A DNA stretch of 64,000 bases. Origin: Sphingomonas dokdonensis (lineage in GTDB: Bacteria; Pseudomonadota; Alphaproteobacteria; Sphingomonadales; Sphingomonadaceae). Made by a program: the position numbers and the translations under genes. A model generated the notes under the pieces. It was given only the letters and a program-made list of their open reading frames with translations, had not been told where the DNA came from and searched no databases. Of the stretch, positions 20,503-29,930 are shown piece by piece (position 1 is the stretch's first letter; every line of letters begins with the position of its first letter). The DNA lies in contig NZ_NBBI01000002.1 in NCBI RefSeq assembly GCF_002197685.1, forward strand, positions 186,001-250,000. Direction: 5' to 3'.

Positions 20503-21575
20503 CCGCCTTCTTCCAAGACTTCAATCTGTTCGGCCTGTCGGCGCTTCACATCACGATGAGCTACGGCTGGGCGTGGTTCCTCGCCACGCTGATCGGCATC
20601 CTCGTGATCGCGCTGCCGCTGATGCTCGCCGTCGCGATGATCATCTATGCCGATCGCAAGATCTGGGCTGCCATGGCGCTACGCCGCGGCCCCAACGTGG
20701 TCGGCCCGTTCGGCCTGCTGCAATCCTTCGCGGACGGCCTCAAGGTCTTCCTGCAGGAAACGATCGTTCCGGCAGCGGCCAATCGCGGCCTGTTCCTGCT
20801 CGCGCCGATCATCACCTTCACCGTGGCGCTGATCGTCTGGGCGGTGGTGCCGTTCGACATCGGCGTGGTGCTCGCCGACATCAACGTCGGGCTGCTCTAC
20901 GTCCTCGCGGCGTCGTCGCTCGGCGTGTACGGGATCATCCTCGCGGGCTGGTCGTCGAACTCCAAATATCCGTTCTTTTCCGCGATCCGCGCCGCGGCGC
21001 AGATGGTCAGCTATGAAGTCGCGATCGGCTTCATCCTGATCTCGATCGTGATGTGGGCGGGATCGTTCAACCTCACCTCGATCGTCGAGGCGCAGCGTGG
21101 CGTCCTGAACACGCCGGTCAACGGCTTCTTCCTGAACCCGCTGCTGTTCCCGATGGCGGTGATGTTCTTCATCTCGTCGCTCGCGGAAACGCAGCGCGCA
21201 CCGTTCGACCTGACCGAGGCGGAATCGGAGCTCGTCGCGGGCTACCAGACCGAATATTCGTCGATGAGCTTCGCGCTCTACTGGCTTGGCGAATATGCCA
21301 ATGTCATTCTGATGTGCACGCTCAACGCGACGTTGTTCTGGGGTGGCTATCTGCCGCCGCTCGACTGGGCGCCGCTGTATTACGTGCCGGGGATCATCTG
21401 GCTGTTCGCCAAGATCCTGTTCTTCTTCTTCTGCTTCAGCTGGGTGAAGGCGACGGTGCCGCGGTACCGCTACGACCAGCTGATGCGGCTGGGCTGGAAG
21501 GTGTTCCTGCCGGTCTCGCTGTTCTGGGTATTCCTCGTGTCCGGCGTGCTGATGCTGAACCGGGTTGGGATCTGA
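20499..21575 (+). CDS. nuoH: NADH-quinone oxidoreductase subunit H
   Basis: Membrane subunit of complex I next to the quinone cavity. About 358 residues and eight to nine transmembrane helices. Family signatures are [60 protein letters not shown] and [20 protein letters not shown] 20499 overlaps the nuoG stop (ATGA). The longer frame from 20211 lies inside nuoG and is rejected. Confidence 0.97.
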   Translation: MTAFFQDFNLFGLSALHITMSYGWAWFLATLIGILVIALPLMLAVAMIIYADRKIWAAMALRRGPNVVGPFGLLQSFADGLKVFLQETIVPAAANRGLFLLAPIITFTVALIVWAVVPFDIGVVLADINVGLLYVLAASSLGVYGIILAGWSSNSKYPFFSAIRAAAQMVSYEVAIGFILISIVMWAGSFNLTSIVEAQRGVLNTPVNGFFLNPLLFPMAVMFFISSLAETQRAPFDLTEAESELVAGYQTEYSSMSFALYWLGEYANVILMCTLNATLFWGGYLPPLDWAPLYYVPGIIWLFAKILFFFFCFSWVKATVPRYRYDQLMRLGWKVFLPVSLFWVFLVSGVLMLNRVGI

Positions 21576-21576
21576 T

Positions 21577-22062
21577 ATGGGTATCGCATCGACGATCAAG
21601 GCTTTCACGCTCTGGGAGTTCGTGAAGGCGCACGCCTTGACCTTGAAGTATTTCTTCAAGTCCAAGGCGACGATCAACTATCCGTTCGAGCGCAATCCGG
21701 TGTCGCCGCGCTTCCGCGGCGAACATGCGCTGCGCCGCTATCCCAATGGCGAGGAACGCTGCATCGCGTGCAAGCTGTGCGAGGCGGTATGCCCGGCACA
21801 GGCGATCACGATCGAGGCCGAGCCCCGCGACGACGGCAGCCGCCGCACGACGCGCTACGACATCGACATGACCAAGTGCATCTATTGTGGCCTGTGCCAG
21901 GAAGCGTGCCCGGTCGATGCGATCGTCGAGGGGCCGAACTACGAATTCGCCACCGAGACGCGCGAAGAGCTGATCTACGACAAGGCCAAGCTGCTCGATA
22001 ACGGCGATCGCTGGGAAAGCGCCATCGCGGCGAACCTTGCCGCCGACGCGGCATACCGATAG
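21577..22062 (+). CDS. nuoI: NADH-quinone oxidoreductase subunit I
   Basis: Ferredoxin-like complex I subunit with two 4Fe-4S clusters (N6a, N6b) that relay electrons to N2. The 161-residue product has [13 protein letters not shown] (about 61-73) and [16 protein letters not shown] (about 100-115). Start [10 protein letters not shown] at 21577 is one base after the nuoH stop. Confidence 0.97.
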   Translation: MGIASTIKAFTLWEFVKAHALTLKYFFKSKATINYPFERNPVSPRFRGEHALRRYPNGEERCIACKLCEAVCPAQAITIEAEPRDDGSRRTTRYDIDMTKCIYCGLCQEACPVDAIVEGPNYEFATETREELIYDKAKLLDNGDRWESAIAANLAADAAYR

Positions 22063-22101
22063 GCGGCGCGCGATGATTCAACGGCTTTCAGGGGTGGCGG
22101 C

Positions 22102-22713
22102 ATGATCCAGGCCATCGCCTTCTACATTTTCGCGATCGTCGTGCTGGTTTCCGGCGCGATGACGATTGCCTCGCGCAATCCGGTGCACAGCGTGCTGTGG
22201 CTGATCCTGGCGTTCTTCAACGCGGCGGGGCTGATGGTCCTGGTCGGCGCCGAGTTCATCGCGATGCTGCTCGTCATCGTCTATGTCGGCGCGGTCGCGG
22301 TGCTGTTCCTGTTCGTGGTCATGATGCTCGACATCGACTTCGCCGAATTGCGCGCTGGTTTTGTTCGTTATTTCGGCATCGGGCTGGTGCTGGCGGTCGC
22401 ACTGGTGTGCGAGATCCTGATTGCAGTCGGCGCATGGAGCGCGGGCGGTGTCGATCTTGCCCGTCGCGGCGCGCCGGTGGATCCGACGATCCCCAACATC
22501 CAGGCGATCGGCAACCTGCTCTACACGCGCTATCTCTTCGTGTTCGAAGGCGCGGGGCTGGTGCTGCTGGTCGCCATGATCGGCGCGATCGTGCTGACCC
22601 ATCGTCAGCGCCAGGGCGTCCGCCCGCAGAACATCGCGCAGCAGGTGGCGCGCCGTCCGCAGGACGCGACGCGCAACATGCGGCCGGAAATCGGACAGGG
22701 GGTGCAGCTGTGA
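22102..22713 (+). CDS. nuoJ: NADH-quinone oxidoreductase subunit J
   Basis: Membrane subunit of complex I; 203 residues with five transmembrane helices and the conserved glycine-containing segment [19 protein letters not shown] (the pi-bulge helix TM3). [13 protein letters not shown] is also typical. An AGGGGTGG ribosome site precedes the ATG. The 39-base gap after nuoI is one of only two gaps of more than 35 bases in the operon. Confidence 0.96.
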   Translation: MIQAIAFYIFAIVVLVSGAMTIASRNPVHSVLWLILAFFNAAGLMVLVGAEFIAMLLVIVYVGAVAVLFLFVVMMLDIDFAELRAGFVRYFGIGLVLAVALVCEILIAVGAWSAGGVDLARRGAPVDPTIPNIQAIGNLLYTRYLFVFEGAGLVLLVAMIGAIVLTHRQRQGVRPQNIAQQVARRPQDATRNMRPEIGQGVQL

Positions 22714-23024
22714 ACGGGTCGATCGGGCTCATCCACTATCTCGTCGTGGCGGCGCTGCTGTTCACGATGGGCGTGCTGGGCATCTTCCTCAATCGCAAGA
22801 ACATCATCGTCATTCTGATGGCGATCGAGCTGATCCTGCTGGCGGTGAACATCAATCTCGTCGCGTTCAGCGCGGCGCTGGGCGATCTCGTCGGCCAGGT
22901 GTTCGCGATGTTCGTGCTGACCGTCGCCGCCGGCGAGGCGGCGATCGGGCTGGCGATCCTCGTCATCTTCTTCCGCGGCCGGGGCTCGATCTCGGTTGAC
23001 GATCCCAGCCGGATGAAGGGCTGA
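22710..23024 (+). CDS. nuoK: NADH-quinone oxidoreductase subunit K
   Basis: Small MrpC-like membrane subunit, 104 residues, three transmembrane helices. [20 protein letters not shown] and [15 protein letters not shown] carry the two buried glutamates needed for proton translocation. GTG 22710 overlaps the nuoJ stop (GTGA). Confidence 0.96.
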   Translation: MNGSIGLIHYLVVAALLFTMGVLGIFLNRKNIIVILMAIELILLAVNINLVAFSAALGDLVGQVFAMFVLTVAAGEAAIGLAILVIFFRGRGSISVDDPSRMKG

Positions 23025-23031
23025 ACGACCC

Positions 23032-25134
23032 GTGACCTCGATCCTCTTCATCGTCTTCCTGCCGCTGCTCGCGGCGATCGTCGCGGGCTTCGGCAACAAG
23101 TCGATTCCCGGCACCGTCGCCAAGGGCATCACCACCGGTGCGCTGTTCGTGTCGTGCGCCTTGTCGTGGCCGATCTTCATCGGCTTCATGACCGGCGGCA
23201 TGGCAGCCAGCGTCACGCCGGTGCTGCACTTCATCACCTCGGGTTCGTTTGACGCATCCTGGTCGCTGCGCGTCGATGCGCTGACCAGCGTCATGCTGGT
23301 GGTGATCACCAGCGTGTCGGCGCTCGTCCACCTCTATAGCTGGGGCTATATGAGCGAGGACCCGGATCAGCCGCGCTTCTTCGCCTATCTGTCGCTGTTC
23401 ACCTTTGCGATGCTGATGCTGGTGACGGCCGACAATCTGATCCAGATGTTCTTCGGCTGGGAAGGCGTCGGTCTCGCCAGCTATCTGCTGATCGGTTTCT
23501 GGTTCAAGAAGCCGAGCGCGCAGGCCGCCGCGATCAAGGCGTTCGTCGTCAACCGCGTCGGCGACCTTGGCTTCATGCTCGGCATCTTCGGCACCTATCT
23601 GGTGTTCGACACCGTCTCGATCCCCGCGATCCTTCAGGCCGCGCCCGGCATGGCCGGTTCGACGATCGGCTTCCTCGGCTATCGCTTCGACACCATGACG
23701 GTGCTCTGCCTGCTCTTGTTCGTCGGCGCGATGGGCAAGTCGGCGCAGCTCGGCCTCCACACCTGGTTGCCGGACGCGATGGAGGGGCCGACCCCAGTAT
23801 CGGCGCTGATCCACGCCGCGACCATGGTCACCGCGGGCGTCTTCATGGTCTGCCGCCTGTCGCCGATGTTCGAGGCATCGCCCACCGCGCTGACCTTCGT
23901 CACCGGTATCGGTGCCGCGACCTGTCTGTTTGCCGCAACGATCGGCACGACGCAGACCGACATCAAGCGCGTGATCGCCTATTCGACCTGTTCGCAGCTC
24001 GGCTACATGTTCTTCGCCGCGGGCGTTGGCGCCTATGGCGCAGCGATGTTCCACCTGTTCACGCACGCCTTCTTCAAGGCTTTGCTGTTCCTGGGTGCCG
24101 GCTCGGTCATCCATGCGATGCACCACGAGCAGGACATGCGCTTCTACGGCGGCCTGCGTAAGCACATCCCGATCACCTTCTGGGCGATGCTGCTCGGCAC
24201 GCTCGCGATCACGGGCGTCGGCATCTATGGCGTGGGTGGTTTCGCCGGCTACCATTCGAAGGATGCGATCCTCGAAGTGGCCTGGGCGTCCGGCCGCGGG
24301 CAGGGTGCCTTCTGGGTCGGGACGATCGCGGCCCTGCTGACGAGCTTCTACTCCTGGCGTCTCATGTTCCTCACCTTCTGGGGCAAGCCACGCTGGGCCG
24401 GGTCGGAGCATATCCAGCACGCGGTTCACGACGCGCATCATCACGATCACCCGGTCCAGGATGCGGACGACCATGCTGCCGAGGCGCATGGTGGCGGCGT
24501 CGCGCACGAGGATGCCGGCCATTCGCCGCACGCGCACGGCCCCGACGCGGAGGAAGTGCCGACGGGCACCGGCGGGTATCACCCGCACGAAAGCCCGCTG
24601 GTCATGCTGATCCCGCTGATCGTGCTGTCGCTCGGTGCGGTGTTCGCCGGCTTCGTCTTCCATCACTGGTTCATCGAGCCGGAGGCGGGAGAGACGTTCT
24701 GGCGCGGCAGCCTGTTCTTCAACGAACATCTGATGCACGAAATGCATGCCGTGCCGCTGATGGTGAAACTCGCCGCGACGATCGTGATGCTGATCGGCCT
24801 GTTCGGCGCGTGGATGGCCTACATCCGCCGCACCGACCTGCCGAAGCGGTTCACCACGACTTTCGACGCGCTGTACGATTTCATTGCGCACAAATGGTAT
24901 TTCGACGAATTGTACCACCTGCTGTTCGTCCGGCCCGCCTTCGCGATCGGACGGCTGCTGTGGCACAAGGGCGACGAAGGCACGATCGACCGCTTCGGCC
25001 CGAACGGGTCGGCGTGGGTGGTGGCACTCTCCAGCCGCGTCGCCGGCCGGGTGCAGACGGGGTACGTCTATACCTATGCCTTCGTCATGCTGATCGGTCT
25101 GACCGCCGCGGCAACCTGGGTGATCGCAGGATGA
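23032..25134 (+). CDS. nuoL: NADH-quinone oxidoreductase subunit L, with a His-rich loop
   Basis: Antiporter-like proton-pumping subunit with the long lateral helix. The 700-residue product shows [18 protein letters not shown], the broken-helix lysine/histidine region [20 protein letters not shown] and [19 protein letters not shown]. Between two membrane helices (about residues 460-520) lies a hydrophilic loop very rich in His, Asp and Ala (for example [15 protein letters not shown]). GTG start, seven bases after nuoK. Confidence 0.97.
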   Translation: MTSILFIVFLPLLAAIVAGFGNKSIPGTVAKGITTGALFVSCALSWPIFIGFMTGGMAASVTPVLHFITSGSFDASWSLRVDALTSVMLVVITSVSALVHLYSWGYMSEDPDQPRFFAYLSLFTFAMLMLVTADNLIQMFFGWEGVGLASYLLIGFWFKKPSAQAAAIKAFVVNRVGDLGFMLGIFGTYLVFDTVSIPAILQAAPGMAGSTIGFLGYRFDTMTVLCLLLFVGAMGKSAQLGLHTWLPDAMEGPTPVSALIHAATMVTAGVFMVCRLSPMFEASPTALTFVTGIGAATCLFAATIGTTQTDIKRVIAYSTCSQLGYMFFAAGVGAYGAAMFHLFTHAFFKALLFLGAGSVIHAMHHEQDMRFYGGLRKHIPITFWAMLLGTLAITGVGIYGVGGFAGYHSKDAILEVAWASGRGQGAFWVGTIAALLTSFYSWRLMFLTFWGKPRWAGSEHIQHAVHDAHHHDHPVQDADDHAAEAHGGGVAHEDAGHSPHAHGPDAEEVPTGTGGYHPHESPLVMLIPLIVLSLGAVFAGFVFHHWFIEPEAGETFWRGSLFFNEHLMHEMHAVPLMVKLAATIVMLIGLFGAWMAYIRRTDLPKRFTTTFDALYDFIAHKWYFDELYHLLFVRPAFAIGRLLWHKGDEGTIDRFGPNGSAWVVALSSRVAGRVQTGYVYTYAFVMLIGLTAAATWVIAG

Positions 25135-25180
25135 GCCTCACCCCATTCCTTATCTGCTCAGGGCGAACGGACGTTAACGC

Positions 25181-26722
25181 GTGACTTCCTTCCCGATCCT
25201 TTCGCTGATGCTCGCGATCCCGGCCATCGCCGCGGTCGTCTGCCTCTTCCTGTCCGCGCAGAGCGCGCGCTGGCTCGCGCTGGGCGCGACGCTCGCCGAT
25301 CTCGCGCTCGGCGTGATCCTGTGGCTCAGCTTCGACGTGGGCGGCGCGCAGTGGCAGTTCGTCGAATATGCCCCGCTGTTCGGCCGCTTCGCCTGGGCGC
25401 TCGGCATCGACGGCTTCGCGCTGCTGCTGATCGCATTGAGCGTCTTCCTGATGCCGATCTGCATCGGCGCCTCGTGGCAGGCGATCGAGAAGCGCGTGCC
25501 GGAATATATGGCGGCGTTCCTGCTGACTGAGGTGCTGATGATCGGCACCTTCGCGGCGCAGGATATCTTCCTGTTCTACATCTTCTTCGAAGCCGGCCTC
25601 ATTCCGATGTTCCTGATCATCGGCATCTGGGGCGGCGCGAACCGCATCTACGCGTCGTACAAGTTCTTCCTGTACACGCTGCTCGGCTCGCTGCTGATGT
25701 TCATCGCGATGCTCTACATGAGCATCACCGCCGATACGACGTCGATCCCGGCGCTGATGAATTACGACTTCCCGCCCGAGGTGCAGACCTGGCTGTGGCT
25801 CGCCTTCTTCGCCTCCTTCGCGGTGAAGATGCCGATGTGGCCGGTCCACACCTGGCTGCCCGACGCGCACGTGCAGGCGCCGACGGCGGGCTCGGTGATC
25901 CTGGCGGGCGTGCTGCTGAAGCTCGGCGGTTACGGCTTCCTGCGTTTCAGCCTGCCGATGTTCCCGGAGGCTTCGGCGCAGCTCGTCTGGCTGGTGTTCG
26001 GCCTCAGCGCGGTGGCGGTGATCTACACCAGCCTCGTCGCGCTGGTGCAGTCCGACATGAAGAAGCTGATCGCTTATTCGTCGGTCGCGCACATGGCGAT
26101 CGTTACCATCGGCCTGTTCGCGTTCAACGCGCAGGGCATCGAGGGTGCGATGCTGGTGATGCTGGGCCACGGGCTCGTCTCGGGTGCGCTCTTCCTGTGC
26201 GTCGGCGTGATCTACGATCGCCTGCATACCCGCGAGATCGCGCGCTACGGTGGCCTTGCGAACAACATGCCGCGCTACGCCATCCTGTTCCTGCTGTTCA
26301 CCATGGCCTCGATCGGCCTGCCGGGCACCAGCAACTTCCCGGGCGAGTTGCTCGCGCTGATGGGCACCTATCAGGTGTCGACCACGATCGCGCTGCTCTG
26401 CACCACCGGCATCATCCTGGGCGCGGCGTACATGCTGTACCTGTACCGCCGCGTCGTCTGGGGTGAGATCAAGTCCGACGAAGTCCGCGCCATGCCCGAC
26501 CTGTCGCGCCGCGAGCTCTGGCTGCTCGCGCCGATCGCCGCCGTGGTGATGTGGATGGGCGTGTATCCGGAAAGCTTCATCGCGCCGATGCGCGCCGATA
26601 CCCAGCGGCTGCTCGCCCGCATCGAGCGTGCCCAGCCGGTGAGCGACTCGCGCCCGACGCCCGGCACCGGGATCGTTCCCGCCGCCCATGCTGAACCTAT
26701 CGCGCACGGGGAGGCGCACTAA
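25181..26722 (+). CDS. nuoM: NADH-quinone oxidoreductase subunit M
   Basis: Second antiporter-like pump subunit; 513 residues and about 14 transmembrane helices. Signatures are FFEAGLIPMFLIIGIWGG, VKMPMWPVHTWLPDAHVQAP and LIAYSSVAHM. The C-terminal 40 residues are hydrophilic. GTG start at 25181, 46 bases after nuoL; a weak AGGGCGAACGG stretch precedes it. Confidence 0.97.
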   Translation: MTSFPILSLMLAIPAIAAVVCLFLSAQSARWLALGATLADLALGVILWLSFDVGGAQWQFVEYAPLFGRFAWALGIDGFALLLIALSVFLMPICIGASWQAIEKRVPEYMAAFLLTEVLMIGTFAAQDIFLFYIFFEAGLIPMFLIIGIWGGANRIYASYKFFLYTLLGSLLMFIAMLYMSITADTTSIPALMNYDFPPEVQTWLWLAFFASFAVKMPMWPVHTWLPDAHVQAPTAGSVILAGVLLKLGGYGFLRFSLPMFPEASAQLVWLVFGLSAVAVIYTSLVALVQSDMKKLIAYSSVAHMAIVTIGLFAFNAQGIEGAMLVMLGHGLVSGALFLCVGVIYDRLHTREIARYGGLANNMPRYAILFLLFTMASIGLPGTSNFPGELLALMGTYQVSTTIALLCTTGIILGAAYMLYLYRRVVWGEIKSDEVRAMPDLSRRELWLLAPIAAVVMWMGVYPESFIAPMRADTQRLLARIERAQPVSDSRPTPGTGIVPAAHAEPIAHGEAH

Positions 26723-28183
26723 ATGACCTACGCATCGCAGGTCGCGATGACCCTTCCCGAGATCGTGCTGGCGCTCGGCGCGCTGGCGCTGATGCTGGTG
26801 GCTGCCTGGGGCGGTCCGTCGTCGACGCGCGCCGTGTCGTGGACCGCGGTGGCGGTGCTCGGCGGCGCGTGCCTCGCGCTGATCGGCCCCGCGACGAGCG
26901 GCCTGTCGGCATTCGACGGCATGTATCATGCGGACGCCTTCGCCGGCTTCTCCAAGGTGCTGATCTACATCGCGGCGGCGGTGGCGATCCTGCTCGCGCC
27001 GAGCTTTTTCGAGCGCACGGCGGGTGACGATCTGCGCCCCGAATATCCGGTGCTGATCCTCCTCTCGGCGATCGGCATGGGCATCATGGTGTCCACCGGC
27101 GACCTGCTGACGCTTTACATCGGCCTCGAGCTGCAGAGCCTTGCGGCGTACGTCCTCGCCAGCTTCATGCGGCAGGACCAGCGCTCGGCCGAGGCGGGGC
27201 TGAAGTATTTCGTGCTCGGCGCGCTCGCCAGCGGCATCCTGCTCTACGGCATCAGCCTGGTGTACGGCTTCACCGGCTCCACGCTCTTCTACGAGATCGC
27301 CGGCGCCTATGCCGCAGCCCCGCTGTCGGGCGACGGCAAGTCGATCGGGCTGATGTTCGGGCTCGTCTTCGTGTTCGCGGGCATCGCGTTCAAGATCAGC
27401 GCCGTACCGTTCCACATGTGGACGCCCGACGTTTACGAGGGCGCGCCGACCCCGGTAACGGCGTTCTTCGCCTCCGCGCCGAAGGTCGCCGCCATGGGCC
27501 TTGCCGCCCGCGTCGCGATCGAGGCGATGGGCCCGGCCGAAGCGCAATGGCGCCAGATCGTGATCTTCGCGGCGCTCGCCTCGATCATCTTCGGTGCGGT
27601 CGCCGCGATCGGGCAGAGCAACATCAAGCGCCTGCTCGCCTATTCGTCGATCAACAACGTCGGCTTCGCGCTGATCGGCCTGGCCGCCGGTACGCCGGAG
27701 GGTGTCGCCGCGGTGCTGACATACATGGCGATCTACGTCGTCATGACGCTCGGCTCGTTCCTGGTCGTGCTGCAGATGCGCGCGTCGGACGGTCAGCCGA
27801 TCGAGACGATCGCGTCGTTGTCCGGCCTGTCGCGCACGCGCCCCGGTCTGGCCGCTGCGCTCGCCATCTTCATGTTCAGCCTCGCCGGCATCCCGCCGCT
27901 TTTCGGCTTCTGGGCGAAGTTTGCGGTGTTCGATGCGGCGGTGCGCGCCGGGCTCTTCCCGCTCGCGGTGGTGGGCATCGCGGCGAGCACGATCGGCGCC
28001 TATTATTACCTCCGCGTCGTCAAGACGATGTACTTCGACGAGCCGACCGCCGAGTTCGGCGAAGGCGACAAGCTGGAGGGCGGCCTGATCGCCGCTGCTG
28101 CCGTTGTCGTCTCGCCGCTCGGCTATCTCGCCATCCCGCTGCTCGGCGGCTGGACCATGGCAGCGGCGCAGGCGCTGTTCTGA
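26723..28183 (+). CDS. nuoN: NADH-quinone oxidoreductase subunit N
   Basis: Third antiporter-like pump subunit, 486 residues and about 14 transmembrane helices. Signatures are YIGLELQSLAAYVLASF, FKISAVPFHMWTPDVYEGAP and LLAYSSINNVGFALIGL. It starts directly after the nuoM stop codon, with no gap. Last complex I gene; the operon appears to continue into birA. Confidence 0.97.
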   Translation: MTYASQVAMTLPEIVLALGALALMLVAAWGGPSSTRAVSWTAVAVLGGACLALIGPATSGLSAFDGMYHADAFAGFSKVLIYIAAAVAILLAPSFFERTAGDDLRPEYPVLILLSAIGMGIMVSTGDLLTLYIGLELQSLAAYVLASFMRQDQRSAEAGLKYFVLGALASGILLYGISLVYGFTGSTLFYEIAGAYAAAPLSGDGKSIGLMFGLVFVFAGIAFKISAVPFHMWTPDVYEGAPTPVTAFFASAPKVAAMGLAARVAIEAMGPAEAQWRQIVIFAALASIIFGAVAAIGQSNIKRLLAYSSINNVGFALIGLAAGTPEGVAAVLTYMAIYVVMTLGSFLVVLQMRASDGQPIETIASLSGLSRTRPGLAAALAIFMFSLAGIPPLFGFWAKFAVFDAAVRAGLFPLAVVGIAASTIGAYYYLRVVKTMYFDEPTAEFGEGDKLEGGLIAAAAVVVSPLGYLAIPLLGGWTMAAAQALF

Positions 28184-28193
28184 GGGCAGCGCG

Positions 28194-28898
28194 CTGGCTC
28201 GCATCCTGACGGTCGGCGAGACCGGCTCCACCAACGCCGATCTCCTCGCGCTCGCCAGCGAGGGCGAGCCGGAAGGCACCTGGCTGCGCGCGGAGAAGCA
28301 GACCGCCGGGCGCGGCCGTCAGGGCCGCGCGTGGAGCTCGCCCGCGGGTAATCTCTTCGCCAGCACGCTGGTGCGCGCGCGACCTGGCGACCCGTCGCCC
28401 GCCTCGCTCGCCCTCGTCTGCGCCGTCGCGCTGGCCGAGACGATCGCGACCCTCGGCTGCCCGGCAGTGACGATCAAATGGCCCAACGACCTGCTGCTCG
28501 ATGGCGCCAAGCTGTCGGGCATTCTCCTGGAGCGGCAGGGCGACGCGATCGTCGCGGGCTTCGGCGTCAACCTCGCCAGCCATCCTTCGATCGAGGGACG
28601 CCGCACCGCCAGCCTTGCCGGGCGGTTGTGGATCCACTCCGCCGAGGAACTTTACCAGCACCTCACCACCGCTTTCGCGCGCTGGCTGCACCGCTGGCGC
28701 ACCGAGGGGCTCGCCCCAGTGGTCGCGCAATGGGAGGCGCATGCCCACCCGCCCGGCACGCCGCTCAACGCCAATCTGGCGGATGGCAGGACGATCACCG
28801 GCGCTTACGATGGCCTTGCGCCCGATGGCGCGCTACGGCTGCGCTTGGCGGATGGGCGCGTGCATGTCATCCATGCGGGCGATGTGTTCCTGGTTTAA
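28194..28898 (+). CDS. birA: Biotin--[acetyl-CoA-carboxylase] ligase, no DNA-binding domain
   Basis: Attaches biotin to the acetyl-CoA carboxylase carrier protein through biotinyl-AMP. Motifs are ETGSTNAD, the adenylate loop [16 protein letters not shown], and [19 protein letters not shown], plus a short C-terminal SH3-like domain. The N-terminal helix-turn-helix of E. coli BirA is absent (monofunctional type). Start is a problem: no ATG, GTG or TTG lies between the nuoN stop and the first conserved residues. The best candidate is CTG 28194, eight bases after a GAGG sequence at the nuoN stop, giving [14 protein letters not shown] (234 residues). A TTG at 28104 inside nuoN is the alternative. 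Confidence 0.88.
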   Translation: MARILTVGETGSTNADLLALASEGEPEGTWLRAEKQTAGRGRQGRAWSSPAGNLFASTLVRARPGDPSPASLALVCAVALAETIATLGCPAVTIKWPNDLLLDGAKLSGILLERQGDAIVAGFGVNLASHPSIEGRRTASLAGRLWIHSAEELYQHLTTAFARWLHRWRTEGLAPVVAQWEAHAHPPGTPLNANLADGRTITGAYDGLAPDGALRLRLADGRVHVIHAGDVFLV

Positions 28899-28909
28899 CG
28901 GAGAGGTCG

Positions 28910-29710
28910 ATGCTGCTCGCGATTGATGCGGGGAACACCAATGTCGTCTTTGCGCTGGTCGCGATCGGCGAGGGCGGCGGGCGCGAGATCAAGACGCGCT
29001 GGCGCATCGCCACCGATCCGCGCCGCACCGCAGACGAATATGCCGTGTGGCTCAGCCAGCTGATCGCGCTGGAGGGGTATCAGCGGTCCGACGTGGAGGG
29101 CGTGATCATCTCCACCGTCGTCCCGCGTGCCATGCACAATCTCGAAGTGCTCTCGACCAAATATTTCGGCCACGATCCGCTCATCGCCGGCCGCCCGCCG
29201 GTGGAATGGGGCGTCGCGCTCGACGTCGACGAGCCGCAGAGCCTCGGCGCCGATCGCGCGGTTAACACCATCGCCGCGCACGCGCTCCATCCCGGCGACC
29301 TGATCGTCATCGACTTCGGCACCGCCACGACGCTCGACGTGTCGGACTTCAACGGCGCCTATAAGGGCGGCATCATCGCGCCGGGCATCAACCTGTCGCT
29401 CGATGCGTTGGTCAATGCCGCCGCCAAGCTGCCGCGCATCGCGATCGAGGCGCCCAAGGCGCACGTCGGCGTGATCGGCCGCAACACCGTCGATCAGATG
29501 AACATCGGCGTTTATTGGGGCTATATCGCGATGATCGAAGGTCTGGTCACGCGCATGAAGGCGGAGATCGGCCGCCCGGCCAAGGTCGTCGCGACCGGCG
29601 GCCTCGCCACCTTGTTCGAGCAGCATACGAACGTCTTCGACGCGATCGAGCCCGATCTTACCATCCAGGGGCTGGCGATCATGTGGGAGCGCGCCCATAT
29701 CGGGCATTGA
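28910..29710 (+). CDS. coaX: Type III pantothenate kinase
   Basis: First step of coenzyme A synthesis: phosphorylates pantothenate. The 266-residue product shows the ASKHA-fold motifs [12 protein letters not shown] (about 5-16), [12 protein letters not shown] (about 111) and [11 protein letters not shown] with [12 protein letters not shown]. CoaX needs a monovalent cation and is not feedback-inhibited by CoA. Clear GAGAGG ribosome site; starts 11 bases after birA, so the two are co-transcribed. Confidence 0.96.
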   Translation: MLLAIDAGNTNVVFALVAIGEGGGREIKTRWRIATDPRRTADEYAVWLSQLIALEGYQRSDVEGVIISTVVPRAMHNLEVLSTKYFGHDPLIAGRPPVEWGVALDVDEPQSLGADRAVNTIAAHALHPGDLIVIDFGTATTLDVSDFNGAYKGGIIAPGINLSLDALVNAAAKLPRIAIEAPKAHVGVIGRNTVDQMNIGVYWGYIAMIEGLVTRMKAEIGRPAKVVATGGLATLFEQHTNVFDAIEPDLTIQGLAIMWERAHIGH

Positions 29711-29719
29711 GATTCAAGC

Positions 29720-29824
29720 GTCATCCCGGCCTTGCGCCGGGATCCAAGGTGCCGCGAGCGCTTCGCTCCGTTTGAGCCCCCAGCGCTCGCGGAGGGATGG
29801 ATCCCGGATCGGGTCCGGGATGAC
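29720..29824. repeat. Large palindromic repeat between coaX and rnj
   Basis: About 105 bases with nested dyad symmetry. Outer halves are GTCATCCCGGC...GCCGGGATCCA and TGGATCCCGG...CCGGGATGAC, each also a hairpin by itself; inner arms are CCGCGAGCGCT and AGCGCTCGCGG. It is the same general type as the repeats at 59401-59493 and 61237-61328 (outer GTCAT/ATGAC with GCCGG cores). It lies inside the likely transcript and could act as a processing or stability site. Confidence 0.75.
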
Positions 29825-29930
29825 GAAGAGATTGGGGAACAGCCTCTCCCATACAAAGAGGCTCCGAAAGTATGGCGCCTACCCGCGCCTGCACCCACGG
29901 CATCGTCGCGGGTGACCATCAAGGACGACT

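Noticed and set aside
22963..24966. 667-residue open frame on the minus strand opposite nuoL
   Set aside because: Shadow of nuoL; low-complexity His/Asp/Gln/Arg composition.
25085..28279. 1064-residue open frame on the minus strand opposite nuoM-nuoN
   Set aside because: Arg/His/Asp/Gln-rich composition typical of antisense shadow in GC-rich DNA; the plus strand encodes clear NuoM and NuoN.
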